Assembly (NCBI GenBank): GCA_017354375.1
Contig: JAFMRC010000014.1
Span: forward strand, 1 to 35,209
Direction: 5' to 3'
DNA length: 35,209 nt
Origin: Nocardiopsaceae bacterium
GTDB lineage: Bacteria > Actinomycetota > Actinomycetes > Streptosporangiales > Streptosporangiaceae
Position numbers and translations under genes: made by a program. Below the pieces are notes generated by a model. The model was not told where the DNA came from. It did not search any database and saw only the letters and a list, made by a program, of their open reading frames with translations. Below are positions 24,324 to 31,591 of this stretch, piece by piece (position 1 is the stretch's first letter; the number at the start of each line of letters is the position of its first letter).

Positions 24324-24640
24324 AGCGCTTCCTCGCTAGCCCCGAAGCTTCCTGTTGGCCAATTCCCGATCTTCTGAATACTCCAGCTGGGTATCAGCAA
24401 GGCCGCGATCCCGCTCGCGTGGAGGATAAGTGCGCTCCGCGCTCACATATCCTCCACGCGAAGCCCTTCCGCCCCGGCGCGGCCCGCCCGGCACGCCCCC
24501 GCGCCCCGGGCATACCCCCGCAGAACGGGGCATGAACCCCGCCCCGGCCCCGCATACCCCCAGCACCGGTGTCCTGCCATCGCCCATTCTCCCCAACGAC
24601 CCGCTAGGAGCTGGGAACTGGGGCGGGAGCCGGAGCTGGG
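24324..24640 (-). other. Non-coding spacer between rimM and trmD
   Basis: 317 bp in a position where rimM and trmD usually touch. It contains the long hairpin at 24416-24460 and a C-rich stretch with several CCCCGC/CATACCCCC segments at 24476-24560. A minus-strand frame (to 24336) crosses it but mostly shadows rimM and has no family features. No promoter was placed. Confidence 0.5.
24416..24460 (-). terminator. Long perfect hairpin between rimM and trmD
   Basis: CGCGTGGAGGATA (24416-24428) pairs perfectly with TATCCTCCACGCG (24448-24460); the interior adds three and two more base pairs across single mismatches, leaving a 5-nt loop. One arm contains GGAGG, which would be sequestered in RNA read from the plus strand. 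A terminator or attenuator ahead of trmD is most likely. Confidence 0.6.
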
Positions 24641-25246
24641 CTAGGGGGCGTTGGCATCGAGGAGGCCGGGGGGCGGGTCGATGGTCAGGGTGCCCGCGGC
24701 CAGGTCCACATCGGTGACGATCGCCTTGACGAACGGGACCAGGATCTCCGCCGAGGCCGCGGAACGGCCCGCCGAACCCGCAGGAGGACCCGAGTCCGCG
24801 GAACGGCCCGCGGAGTCCGCGGGACGGTTCTCCAGGTCGGAGCCGGCGACCGGACGGATGGCCAGGAGGTCCTGGCCGTGGTGCAGCACGTCGGCGACCT
24901 CGCCCACTTCGGCACCGGACGCGGTCCGCACGGTGAGGCCGATCAGGTCGTGATCGCGGAACTCGTCGGGGTCGGACGGCGGCGGCAGGGAACCTGCGTC
25001 CACGCACAGCCAGGTACCGCGCAGCGCCTCGGCGGCCGTCCGGTCCTTCACCTCGGTGAACCGGACGATCAGGTCGCCCGACTGCCAGCGGGCCGCCGCG
25101 ACCGTCAGCGGGCCCACGGCGGCGGGGTCGGTGTCCAGCTTCGAGCCCGCGGCGAAGCGCAGGCCGGGCTCGTCGGTCCGGACACCGACCACGACATCGC
25201 CGCGGATCCCGTGCGCGCGGCCGACCCGGCCGACCGTGACCTGCAA
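24641..25246 (-). CDS. rimM: 16S rRNA-processing/30S maturation protein RimM
   Basis: Assists 30S head assembly with S19. 201 residues. RimM N-domain: VTVGRVGRAHGIRGDVVVGVR, RFTEVKDRTAAEALRG; PRC-barrel domain: DEFRDHDLIGLTV, GEVADVLHHGQDLLAI and ILVPFVKAIVTDVDLAAGTL. Between the last two, residues about 133-166 are a Ser/Ala/Gly/Arg insert with two copies of SAGRSA. The start is a TTG at 25246, supported by GAGGT about 8 nt upstream, which lies in the last codons of the KH gene; the KH stop is 1 nt before it. Confidence 0.93.
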   Translation of the reverse strand: MQVTVGRVGRAHGIRGDVVVGVRTDEPGLRFAAGSKLDTDPAAVGPLTVAAARWQSGDLIVRFTEVKDRTAAEALRGTWLCVDAGSLPPPSDPDEFRDHDLIGLTVRTASGAEVGEVADVLHHGQDLLAIRPVAGSDLENRPADSAGRSADSGPPAGSAGRSAASAEILVPFVKAIVTDVDLAAGTLTIDPPPGLLDANAP

Positions 25247-25247
25247 G

Positions 25248-25490
25248 CTAGCGGACCTCGCCGGCTTCCAGCAGGTCGATGCGGACGTGACGGTTCCCGG
25301 CCAGGGAGCCGATCACGGTCCGCAGCGCGCGGGCGGTGCGCCCGCCCTTGCCGATAACCTTGCCGAGATCGTCTGGGTGCACGCGCACCTCAAGGACGTT
25401 GCCCCGGCGTAGCATGCGGCTGACGACGCGCACGTCGTCCGGATGCCCGACTATCCCGCGCACCAGGTGCTCAAGGGCCTCCTCAAGCAC
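25248..25490 (-). CDS. KH-domain RNA-binding protein (KhpA/YlqC-like)
   Basis: 80 residues from a GTG at 25490 (LEEALEHLVRGIVGHPDDV), which matches the family start and follows the rpsP stop by 1 nt; GTG codons further upstream (for example at 25514) would overlap rpsP. The KH loop is seen in VHPDDLGKVIGKGGRTARAL. Family members bind small RNAs and mRNAs and sit between rpsP and rimM in most Gram-positive genomes. GAGGG lies about 5 nt before the start. Confidence 0.93.
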   Translation of the reverse strand: MLEEALEHLVRGIVGHPDDVRVVSRMLRRGNVLEVRVHPDDLGKVIGKGGRTARALRTVIGSLAGNRHVRIDLLEAGEVR

Positions 25491-25491
25491 G

Positions 25492-26076
25492 TCAGCCCTC
25501 GCTGCCACCGGCACCGGCCGTCTCGGGAGCGGTCGCCTCCGGCTCGGCCTCGGCGGAGCCCGGCTTGGCGTCGCCGTTGGAGGCCTCGCCCTTCGCGGAC
25601 TCCTTGACCTCGGCCTTCTCGGAGGCCTTCTCAGAAGCCTTCTCGGACTTGGCCTCGGCCTTCTCGGCCGGCTTGGCGTCCTTCTTCTTGGACTTGGCGG
25701 ACTTCGCCGCGGCCTTGGTCTCCTCCTTCGCCGCGAGGCTCACCTTGACGAGCTCCTCGTAGCGCTCCTTCTTGCTGGCCTTCGGCTCGGCGGTCTTCAG
25801 CGTGCCCTCGGCGCCGGGCAGGCCCTTGTACTTCTGCCAGTCACCGGTGACCTCGAGGAGGTGACGGACCGGGTCGGTCGGCTGCGCGCCCACCGAGAGC
25901 CAGTACTGCACCCGTTCGGAGTTGACCTCGATGACCGACGGGTCGTGCTTGGGGTGGTACTTGCCGATCTCCTCGATGGCGCGACCGTCCCGCTTGGTAC
26001 GAGCGTCGGCGACGATGATCCGGTAGTACGGCTCCCGGATCTTGCCCAGGCGCTTTAGCTTGATCTTGACAGCCAC
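25492..26076 (-). CDS. rpsP: Ribosomal protein S16 with long charged tail
   Basis: 194 residues from the GTG at 26076 ([20 protein letters not shown]). The S16 core occupies about 1-85 ([38 protein letters not shown]). The remaining 110 residues are Lys/Glu/Ala-rich with [13 protein letters not shown] repeats. Actinobacterial S16 often has a basic tail; this one is at the long end. A purine-rich GGGAGAAGAG precedes the start at some distance. First gene of the rpsP-KH-rimM-trmD-rplS-lepB run. Confidence 0.96.
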   Translation of the reverse strand: MAVKIKLKRLGKIREPYYRIIVADARTKRDGRAIEEIGKYHPKHDPSVIEVNSERVQYWLSVGAQPTDPVRHLLEVTGDWQKYKGLPGAEGTLKTAEPKASKKERYEELVKVSLAAKEETKAAAKSAKSKKKDAKPAEKAEAKSEKASEKASEKAEVKESAKGEASNGDAKPGSAEAEPEATAPETAGAGGSEG

Positions 26077-26571
26077 GGCTGTGCTCTTCTCCCAGCGATT
26101 TAGGTACGTGCTCCGGGTACCCGCCAGCGGGGAATGACCGGCCGGACCGAGCGGATGGACCAGGCCGGGCGGACGAGGAGAGGGCGCCGCGCGGCCAGGT
26201 GTCAAGACGATAGTGTGCCAGATCCCCGCCGCGAAGGGGTAATCAGCCCGCCCCGCGAAGCCTCCCGAAGCCGCCCCGGACGCCCGCTCCGCGGCGATTC
26301 ACCCAATATCATCGCCTTAACGTGCTACCCTCGGCCACAGGTGGGATACCGCGTGATGAACACCCGGAAAGTCTTCTGCCCGCGACGACGCCTCCCGTCC
26401 TAGGCAGGAAACCCCACCCTCGGTCGGTCATGCCATGCCTGAGTTACTACCCAATACCCCTATGCCCGCATGTCCTTATATAGACGCGCATGCAACTTGA
26501 CGCATGCAACTTAAAGGTCGTGTCGCCGAGAGCGCGTAAGCGCGCGGTACGAAGGATCGCTAAGGAGACCC
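26077..26571. other. Divergent intergenic region between rpsP and the ABC transporter
   Basis: 495 bp with promoters expected in both directions. Near the transporter is TATATA at 26477-26482, a good -10 without a clear -35. Just after it comes the direct repeat GCATGCAACTT at 26488-26498 and 26502-26512. Then follow GCGCG-TAAG-CGCGC and the AAGGAG ribosome binding site. The rpsP side has AT-richer sequence at 26295-26330 that may hold its promoter. A small plus-strand frame at 26134-26403 is not convincing. Confidence 0.45.
26488..26512. promoter_or_regulatory. Direct repeat GCATGCAACTT x2, possible operator
   Basis: Two identical 11-mers 14 bp apart, each with the palindrome GCATGC, placed immediately after a TATATA -10-like box and 60 bp before the binding-protein gene. 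The position suits a repressor site for the transporter. No regulator gene lies adjacent. Confidence 0.4.
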
Positions 26572-27954
26572 ATGACTGACCAGACCGCCATGCACTCAAA
26601 CGACGCGAACGACGCGGGCATCCGCAGGCGCAACCTGTTCCGCGCGGCTGGCGCCGGCGCGGCGATCCTCGGCGGCGGCACCCTGCTCGACGCGTGCAGC
26701 TCCGGCCTCAAGGGCAGCGGCAGCGGCGGCGGCGCGAACAGCAAGGAGATCACGATCGGCTGGGTGCACCCGCTCACCGGGTCGCTGTCCGGCTTCGGCG
26801 CGCCGGACGAGTGGATCTGGCAGCAGGTCAGCCGGACCCCGCAGTTCAAGAAGGGCATCAAGATCGGCGGGAAGACCTACACGTTCACGCTGAAGTCCTA
26901 CGACAGCCAGTCCAGCGCCACCCTGGCCGGCACCCTGGCCAAGCAGGCCATCCAGAACGACAACGTGGACATCCTGTTCGCCGACTCCACGCCGGAGACG
27001 GTGAACGAGGTCGCCAGCCAGGCCGAGGCCCTCGGCACCCCGCTGGTCTGCGCCAACATCCCGTGGGAATCCTGGTATGGCAACCTGGGCGGCAACCCGG
27101 TCAAGCCGACGTTCAAGCCCAAGTACGCGGTCATGTACTTCCTGGGCGCCGAGCACCTCGCCAAGTGCTTCATCCCGATGTGGAGCAAGATCGGGGCCAA
27201 GTACGGCAGCGACCACACGGTCGCCGCCGCGTTCCCCAACGACTCCGACGGCAACGCCTTCCGTTCCGTCTTCCCGCCCATCCTGAAGAAGGCCGGCTAC
27301 ACGATGGCGCTGTCGTCGCCCTACCCCGACGGCACGACGAACTACTCGTCGATGATCTCCCAGTTCAAGGGGGCCAAGGCGGACTTCTTCACCAACGCCC
27401 CGCTGCCGCCGGACTTCGCCACCATGTGGAAGCAGTGCGTGCAGCAGGGCTACAAGCCGAAGCTGGCCACCGTGGCCAAGGTGCTGCTGTTCCCGACCGA
27501 CGCCTACGCGATGGGCAACCTCGCCAACAACATCGTCACCGACGCCTGGTGGGTCCCGTCGCTGCCCTGGCACTCGTCCCTCACCGGGCAGAGCTGCCAG
27601 CAGATGGCCGACCTGTTCACCTCCGACGGCCACGGCCAGCCGAACTCCAACATCAGCAACTACACGCTCTTCGAGATCGCCTTCAAGGCCTTCAGCCAGG
27701 TGAACAACCCGCACGACCACGACGAGGTCGCCGCGGCGCTCTACAAGGTAAGGCTCCCCGAGGCGCTGGCCGGGCCGATCGACTACACGTCCACCAACCC
27801 CAAGACCAACCCGGCGCCGGGCGTCGCGATCACCCCGCCGGTCGGCATCCAGTGGCAGAAGGGCACCAAGTACCAGCTCGAGGCCAAGGTCGTGGACAAC
27901 ACGCTGCTACCGCAGGCCAGGCTCACCGGCGACCTGAAGCCGACCTTCGCCTGA
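26572..27954 (+). CDS. ABC transporter substrate-binding lipoprotein, LivJ/LivK-like
   Basis: 460 residues. The N-terminus has a twin-arginine signal (GIRRRNLFRAAGAGAAIL) followed by a lipobox-like LLDAC and a Gly/Ser linker, so it is probably a Tat-exported lipoprotein held at the outer face of the membrane. The mature part is a type I periplasmic-binding fold: ITIGWVHPLTGSLSGFGAPD, KSYDSQSSATLAGTLAKQAI, ILFADSTPETVNEVASQAEA and a second lobe from about 215. It resembles Leu/Ile/Val- and amide-binding proteins; the ligand is unknown. Translation starts at the ATG after AAGGAG. First gene of a five-gene transporter operon. Confidence 0.9.
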   Translation: MTDQTAMHSNDANDAGIRRRNLFRAAGAGAAILGGGTLLDACSSGLKGSGSGGGANSKEITIGWVHPLTGSLSGFGAPDEWIWQQVSRTPQFKKGIKIGGKTYTFTLKSYDSQSSATLAGTLAKQAIQNDNVDILFADSTPETVNEVASQAEALGTPLVCANIPWESWYGNLGGNPVKPTFKPKYAVMYFLGAEHLAKCFIPMWSKIGAKYGSDHTVAAAFPNDSDGNAFRSVFPPILKKAGYTMALSSPYPDGTTNYSSMISQFKGAKADFFTNAPLPPDFATMWKQCVQQGYKPKLATVAKVLLFPTDAYAMGNLANNIVTDAWWVPSLPWHSSLTGQSCQQMADLFTSDGHGQPNSNISNYTLFEIAFKAFSQVNNPHDHDEVAAALYKVRLPEALAGPIDYTSTNPKTNPAPGVAITPPVGIQWQKGTKYQLEAKVVDNTLLPQARLTGDLKPTFA

Positions 27955-27976
27955 GCCGCGAGCCGGGCGATAAACG

Positions 27977-28717
27977 ATGTCCGAGAAGCTGCTTGAGCTG
28001 AGCCACGTGACGAAGCGGTTCGGCCGCGTCGTCATCGCGGAAGACCTGTCGCTGGCCGTCGGCGCCGCCGACGCCATCGGGATCGTGGGGCCGAACGGCG
28101 CGGGCAAGACCAGCCTGTTCGGCCTCATCTCCGGCGACCTGTCCCCCGACGCGGGCCGGGTGTCGCTGGCCGGCCGGACCGTGACCAGGCTGGACGCGGC
28201 GGCCCGGTGTCGGGCAGGCATCGGGCGGACCTACCAGGTGCCGCGCCCGTTCGCCGGGATGACCGTGTTCGAGAACGTCCTGGTCGCGGCCCAGCAGGGC
28301 GGCGGGCTGCGGCGCAAGGCCAGCTACGCGGCGGCCGGAGCCGCGCTCGAGCGCACCGGGATCGCGGGCGAGGCCAACCTCCCGGCCTCCCGGCTCGGCC
28401 TGCTGCAGCGCAAGCGCCTGGAGATCGCCAGGGCGCTGGCCACGAAACCACGGCTGCTGCTGCTCGACGAGGTGGCCGGCGGCCTCACCGACCCGGAGGT
28501 CACCGCGCTCGTCGACATCGTCCGCGGCATCAACGCCGAAGGCATCGCGGTCGTCTGGATCGAGCACGTGGTCCGCGCCCTCACCTCGTTCGTCACCCGG
28601 CTCGCCTGCCTGCACGCGGGCCAGTTCGTCGGCGACGGCGCCCCGGCCGAGGTGCTGGCCAGCCCCCGGGTGCGCGAGGTCTACCTCGGCGGCGACCGAG
28701 GAGATCAAAAATCATGA
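27977..28717 (+). CDS. livG: Branched-chain amino acid-type ABC transporter ATPase, LivG-like
   Basis: 246 residues. Walker A GPNGAGKTS, Q-loop region GRTYQVPRPFAGMTVFENV, Walker B RLLLLDEVAGGLTDPE and H-loop VWIEHVV. The ABC signature is degenerate, RLGLLQRKRLEIARAL in place of LSGGQ, a deviation also found in some LivG-type subunits. It lies 22 bp after the binding protein and overlaps livF by 4 nt (ATGA). Confidence 0.92.
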   Translation: MSEKLLELSHVTKRFGRVVIAEDLSLAVGAADAIGIVGPNGAGKTSLFGLISGDLSPDAGRVSLAGRTVTRLDAAARCRAGIGRTYQVPRPFAGMTVFENVLVAAQQGGGLRRKASYAAAGAALERTGIAGEANLPASRLGLLQRKRLEIARALATKPRLLLLDEVAGGLTDPEVTALVDIVRGINAEGIAVVWIEHVVRALTSFVTRLACLHAGQFVGDGAPAEVLASPRVREVYLGGDRGDQKS

Positions 28718-29466
28718 GCATCCCGAACGGATCGTCGCTCCTGGCAATCCACGACCTGACTGTCCATCACGGTCAGCTCAAGGCCCTGGACGGCGTCTCG
28801 CTCAGCGTCGCCGAGGGCGAGGTCTACGCGATCATCGGGGCCAACGGCGCGGGCAAGACCACGCTGCTGCGCACCATCGCCGGCCTGCATTCGGCGACCT
28901 CGGGCGCGATCGTCTTCGACCACAAGCACATCTCCGGGAAGCGAGCGGAGAAGCGGGCCCGCGCCGGAATCGTCATGGTGCCGGAGGGGCGACGGCTCTT
29001 CCCCTCTCTGACCCTGGAGGAGAACCTCCAGGTCGGCGCGTCCTACGCTCGCGAGGGACCGTGGACGATCGAGCGGGTCTACGAGACGTTCGGCTTCATG
29101 AAGGACAGGCGCCACCAGAAGGCCGCGCAGCTGTCCGGCGGCGAGCAGCAGCAGGTCGCGATCGGCCGGGCGCTGGTCGCCAACCCCCGGCTGCTCCTGC
29201 TGGACGAACTGTCGCTCGGCCTGGCGCCGGTCGTCGTGCGGCGGATCTACGAGACGCTGCCGCGGATCCTGGAGTCCGGCATCACCGTGCTCCTGGTCGA
29301 GCAGGACGTCAGCCAGGCCCGCCGCGTCGCGACCCGCCTGCACTGCCTCCTGGAGGGCCGGACCACGCTGGAGGGCCAGCCCGGGGACTTCACCCCCGAA
29401 CAGGTCGAGGCGGCGTATTTCGGGGCCAGCGAATCCGGATCGTCCCCCGGGGGAGGTGCCCTCTGA
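28714..29466 (+). CDS. livF: Branched-chain amino acid-type ABC transporter ATPase, LivF-like
   Basis: 250 residues. Walker A GANGAGKTTLL, the LivF-typical VPEGRRLFPSLTLEENL, canonical signature LSGGEQQQVAIGRAL, Walker B RLLLLDELSLGLAP and H-loop LLVEQDV. Unlike its partner it has an intact signature, so one of the two composite ATP sites may dominate. GAGGAG stands 11 nt upstream. Its stop overlaps livH by 1 nt (TGATG). The first codons after MSIP lie in a weak minus-strand copy of the dispersed repeat. Confidence 0.93.
   Translation: MSIPNGSSLLAIHDLTVHHGQLKALDGVSLSVAEGEVYAIIGANGAGKTTLLRTIAGLHSATSGAIVFDHKHISGKRAEKRARAGIVMVPEGRRLFPSLTLEENLQVGASYAREGPWTIERVYETFGFMKDRRHQKAAQLSGGEQQQVAIGRALVANPRLLLLDELSLGLAPVVVRRIYETLPRILESGITVLLVEQDVSQARRVATRLHCLLEGRTTLEGQPGDFTPEQVEAAYFGASESGSSPGGGAL
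28716..28745 (-). repeat. Dispersed ATCCGTTCGG repeat, copy E (partial)
   Basis: On the minus strand CCAGGAGCGACGATCCGTTC then GGGATGCTC; the decamer is at 28732-28723. The flanks match copies A and B only partly (CAGG, GC, ACGATCCGTTCGG). It begins at the livG stop codon. Could be chance inside coding sequence. Confidence 0.4.
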
Positions 29467-30341
29467 TGGGCTGGGTCAACGCCATTATCCAGGGGATCCT
29501 GACCGGCGGGCTGTACGCGCTGTTCGCGTGCGGGCTATCGCTGATGTTCGGCGTGATGCGGGTGGTGAACCTGGCCCACGGCGACCTCGCCACCGTCGCG
29601 GGATACATCGGCGTCGGCGTCATCGCCGCCACCCGCATCCCGTTCCTGTGGTCGGTCCCGATCGTGGTCGTGGTCATGGCCGCCGTCGGCTACGTGCTGC
29701 AGCGCACCCTCATCCAGGCCGCGCTGCGGCGCGGTGAGCTGACCACGCTGATCGTCACCTTCGGCCTGTCCATGGTGATCGAGAACGGGCTGCTGCAGTT
29801 CTTCAGCGCCAACAGCCGCGGGCTCGGCGTCAACCAGGCCATCGTCGGCGCCTCGTTCTCGCTCGGGCCGCAGGTCCAGGTCGCCTGGCTGGACGTCGTG
29901 ATCTTCGCGCTGGCCGTCGTGGTGCTCCTCGGGCTCCAGTACTACCTCTCGTCCACCAAGTACGGGCGGCTGATCCGCGCGGTCGCCGACGACCGCGAGG
30001 CCGCGCAGCTGGCCGGCGCCGACTACCGGCACGTGTTCGGCGTCGCCGCGGCGATCGCGTTCGCGACCGTGGCGCTGGCCGGCACCGCCTATGGCATGAC
30101 CACCACCATCGACCCCACGACCGGCACCGACACGATCCTGCTGTTCGCCTTCGCCGCCGTGGTCATCGGCGGGCTCGGCTCGCTGTGGGGCACGCTGCTC
30201 GGCGGCGTGGTGCTCGGCGTCGCCCAGCAGGTCGGCGCGCAGCTGAACATCTCCTACGAGCTGCTGGCCGGGTACGCCGTCTTCCTCGTGGTGCTGGTCG
30301 TCCGCCCCCAGGGGCTTACCGCGCGGAGGTCACAGTCATGA
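29466..30341 (+). CDS. livH: Branched-chain amino acid-type ABC permease, LivH-like
   Basis: 291 residues, about eight membrane segments. Typical start MGWVNAIIQGILTGGLYALF, then GLSLMFGVMRVVNLAHGDLA and the cytoplasmic EAA-like loop RAVADDREAAQLAGADYRHV that contacts the ATPases, and FAAVVIGGLGSLWGTLLGG near the end. GGGAGG precedes the ATG at 8 nt. Ends with ATGA overlap into livM. Confidence 0.92.
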   Translation: MGWVNAIIQGILTGGLYALFACGLSLMFGVMRVVNLAHGDLATVAGYIGVGVIAATRIPFLWSVPIVVVVMAAVGYVLQRTLIQAALRRGELTTLIVTFGLSMVIENGLLQFFSANSRGLGVNQAIVGASFSLGPQVQVAWLDVVIFALAVVVLLGLQYYLSSTKYGRLIRAVADDREAAQLAGADYRHVFGVAAAIAFATVALAGTAYGMTTTIDPTTGTDTILLFAFAAVVIGGLGSLWGTLLGGVVLGVAQQVGAQLNISYELLAGYAVFLVVLVVRPQGLTARRSQS

Positions 30342-31423
30342 GAACCGGGGCAGGCGCCACGATCCGTTCGGTAGAAGGATTGGAAGGGTTGAAGGTCAGC
30401 CGGTCGCGGCGGAACACGGCGTGGACCGGGGCCGGGGCGCTCGTGGTGGTGGGGGTCCTCGCGAGCCTGCCGTACGTGGTGTACACCGGGACCACCGGCA
30501 TCCTCCTGCAGGGGTTCATCATCCTCACGCTGGCGTCGATGTGGAACCTGCTGGCCGGGTACGCCGGGCTGGTGTCCGTCGGGCAGCAGGCGTTCTTCGG
30601 GCTCGGCGCGTACTTCGTGCTGATCCCGGCGACGGATGGCGTCCCGCCGTTCGCCGCGCTGCCGATCGCCGCGGCCGGCGCCGGGGTGTGCGCGATCCCG
30701 CTGTGGTGGCTGGTGTCGCGGCTGCGCACCGGGTACTTCGCGATCGCGACCTGGGTGCTCGCGTCGGCGATCATGCTGCTCATCGAGCGGTTCCCGTCGA
30801 TCGGCGGCGGCACCGGCATGCCGCTGCATGGATTCACCGGCATGAACCCGACCCTGCTGTCGGCGTACACGTACTGGGCGGGGCTGGTCGTGGCGGTGCT
30901 CGCCGTCGCGGGGGTCTACTTCCTGCTCCGGTCCCGGCTCGGCCTCGTGCTCACCGCCATCCGCGACGACGAGACGGCCGCGCGCGGCTCCGGGGCCCGG
31001 GTGGGGCTCGCGCGGGCGCTGGTGTTCGTCGTCGCGGCCGTCGGCTGCGGTGCCGCCGGGGGCGTGCTCGCCATCCAGCAGCTCGGCGTGCAGCCGGGGA
31101 CGTCCGGCGGCGTGTTCAGCGTGACGTGGACCGCGGAGATGGCGTTCGCGGTGATCATCGGCGGCCTGGGCACCATCGAGGGGCCGATCATCGGCACGAT
31201 CGTGTACATGGTGCTGCAGCAGGCGCTGCAGAGCTACAACGCCTGGTACCTGATCATCCTGGGCCTGGTGGCGATCGTGGTCACGCTGTTCGCCCGCCGC
31301 GGCCTGTGGGGCACCCTGGACGAGAGGTTCTCGATCCGCCTCCTCCCCACCGGCTACTACCTCCGCCCCCCTCCCGGCTCCCCCTCCCCCAGCGTGCCAA
31401 GTGCGCACTCGGGCAGCCTCTAG
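30338..31423 (+). CDS. livM: Branched-chain amino acid-type ABC permease, LivM-like
   Basis: 361 residues with about nine membrane segments. FIILTLASMWNLLAGYAGLV, GQQAFFGLGAYFV, the coupling loop TAIRDDETAARGSGARVGLA and FAVIIGGLGTIEGPIIGTIV mark the family. GGAGG is 8 nt before the ATG, which overlaps the livH stop by 4 nt. Both ends are unusual: codons 5-13 lie in dispersed repeat copy B, and the last residues (VPSAHSGSL) and the TAG stop are provided by the first copy of the 54-bp palindromic element. Confidence 0.92.
   Translation: MRTGAGATIRSVEGLEGLKVSRSRRNTAWTGAGALVVVGVLASLPYVVYTGTTGILLQGFIILTLASMWNLLAGYAGLVSVGQQAFFGLGAYFVLIPATDGVPPFAALPIAAAGAGVCAIPLWWLVSRLRTGYFAIATWVLASAIMLLIERFPSIGGGTGMPLHGFTGMNPTLLSAYTYWAGLVVAVLAVAGVYFLLRSRLGLVLTAIRDDETAARGSGARVGLARALVFVVAAVGCGAAGGVLAIQQLGVQPGTSGGVFSVTWTAEMAFAVIIGGLGTIEGPIIGTIVYMVLQQALQSYNAWYLIILGLVAIVVTLFARRGLWGTLDERFSIRLLPTGYYLRPPPGSPSPSVPSAHSGSL
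30348..30375 (+). repeat. Dispersed ATCCGTTCGG repeat, copy B
   Basis: GGGCAGGCGCCAC, one variable base, ATCCGTTCGG, then TAGA. It matches copy A over its first 24 positions with one difference and copy C over its last 19 exactly, bridging the two. It lies 7 bp after the livH stop, inside the livM start region. Confidence 0.75.
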
Positions 31424-31443
31424 CTGGCCCAAAAGCGCATTCG
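31394..31443 (+). repeat. 54-bp palindromic element, copy 1
   Basis: GTGCCAAGTGCGC, then a GGGC/GCCC inner stem around CTCTAGCTG, then AAAAGCGCATTCGGGC. The right arm has decayed compared with copy 2. It supplies the livM stop codon. Confidence 0.75.
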
Positions 31444-31491
31444 GGCTCGATTGGCCCCTCCCCGGCCACCTCCCGGATCCCCCTCCCCAGC

Positions 31492-31545
31492 GTGCCAGGT
31501 GCGCGCTTGGGCATCCTCTAGCTGGCCCAAAAGCGCATTTGGCAC
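31492..31545 (+). repeat. 54-bp palindromic element, copy 2 (best copy)
   Basis: Outer arms GTGCCAGGTGCGC / GCGCATTTGGCAC pair at 11 of 13 positions; inner arms TTGGGC / GCCCAA pair perfectly around a 12-nt loop ATCCTCTAGCTG. It begins 98 bp after copy 1 and ends 46 bp before the ligase start. It could end the transporter transcript, or be a REP-like mobile sequence. Confidence 0.85.
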
Positions 31546-31591
31546 GTGAAGGGGTGGGGGCGTCAGCAGCGCCGCCGGGCACAATAGAGGG

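Noticed and set aside
24336-25007. Minus-strand frame overlapping rimM and the rimM-trmD spacer
   Set aside because: Most of it shadows rimM in another frame with Arg/Gly/Pro bias. Its last 35 codons look less biased, but there is no start or homology to support a separate gene.
26134-26403. Small plus-strand frame in the rpsP-transporter spacer
   Set aside because: Arg-rich, no ribosome binding site, overlaps the expected rpsP promoter region.
26330-26420. Possible riboswitch (GCCACAGGTGGGATACC and GGCAGGAAACC segments)
   Set aside because: The fragments recall metabolite riboswitch pieces but I could not assemble a complete conserved core or pairing scheme.
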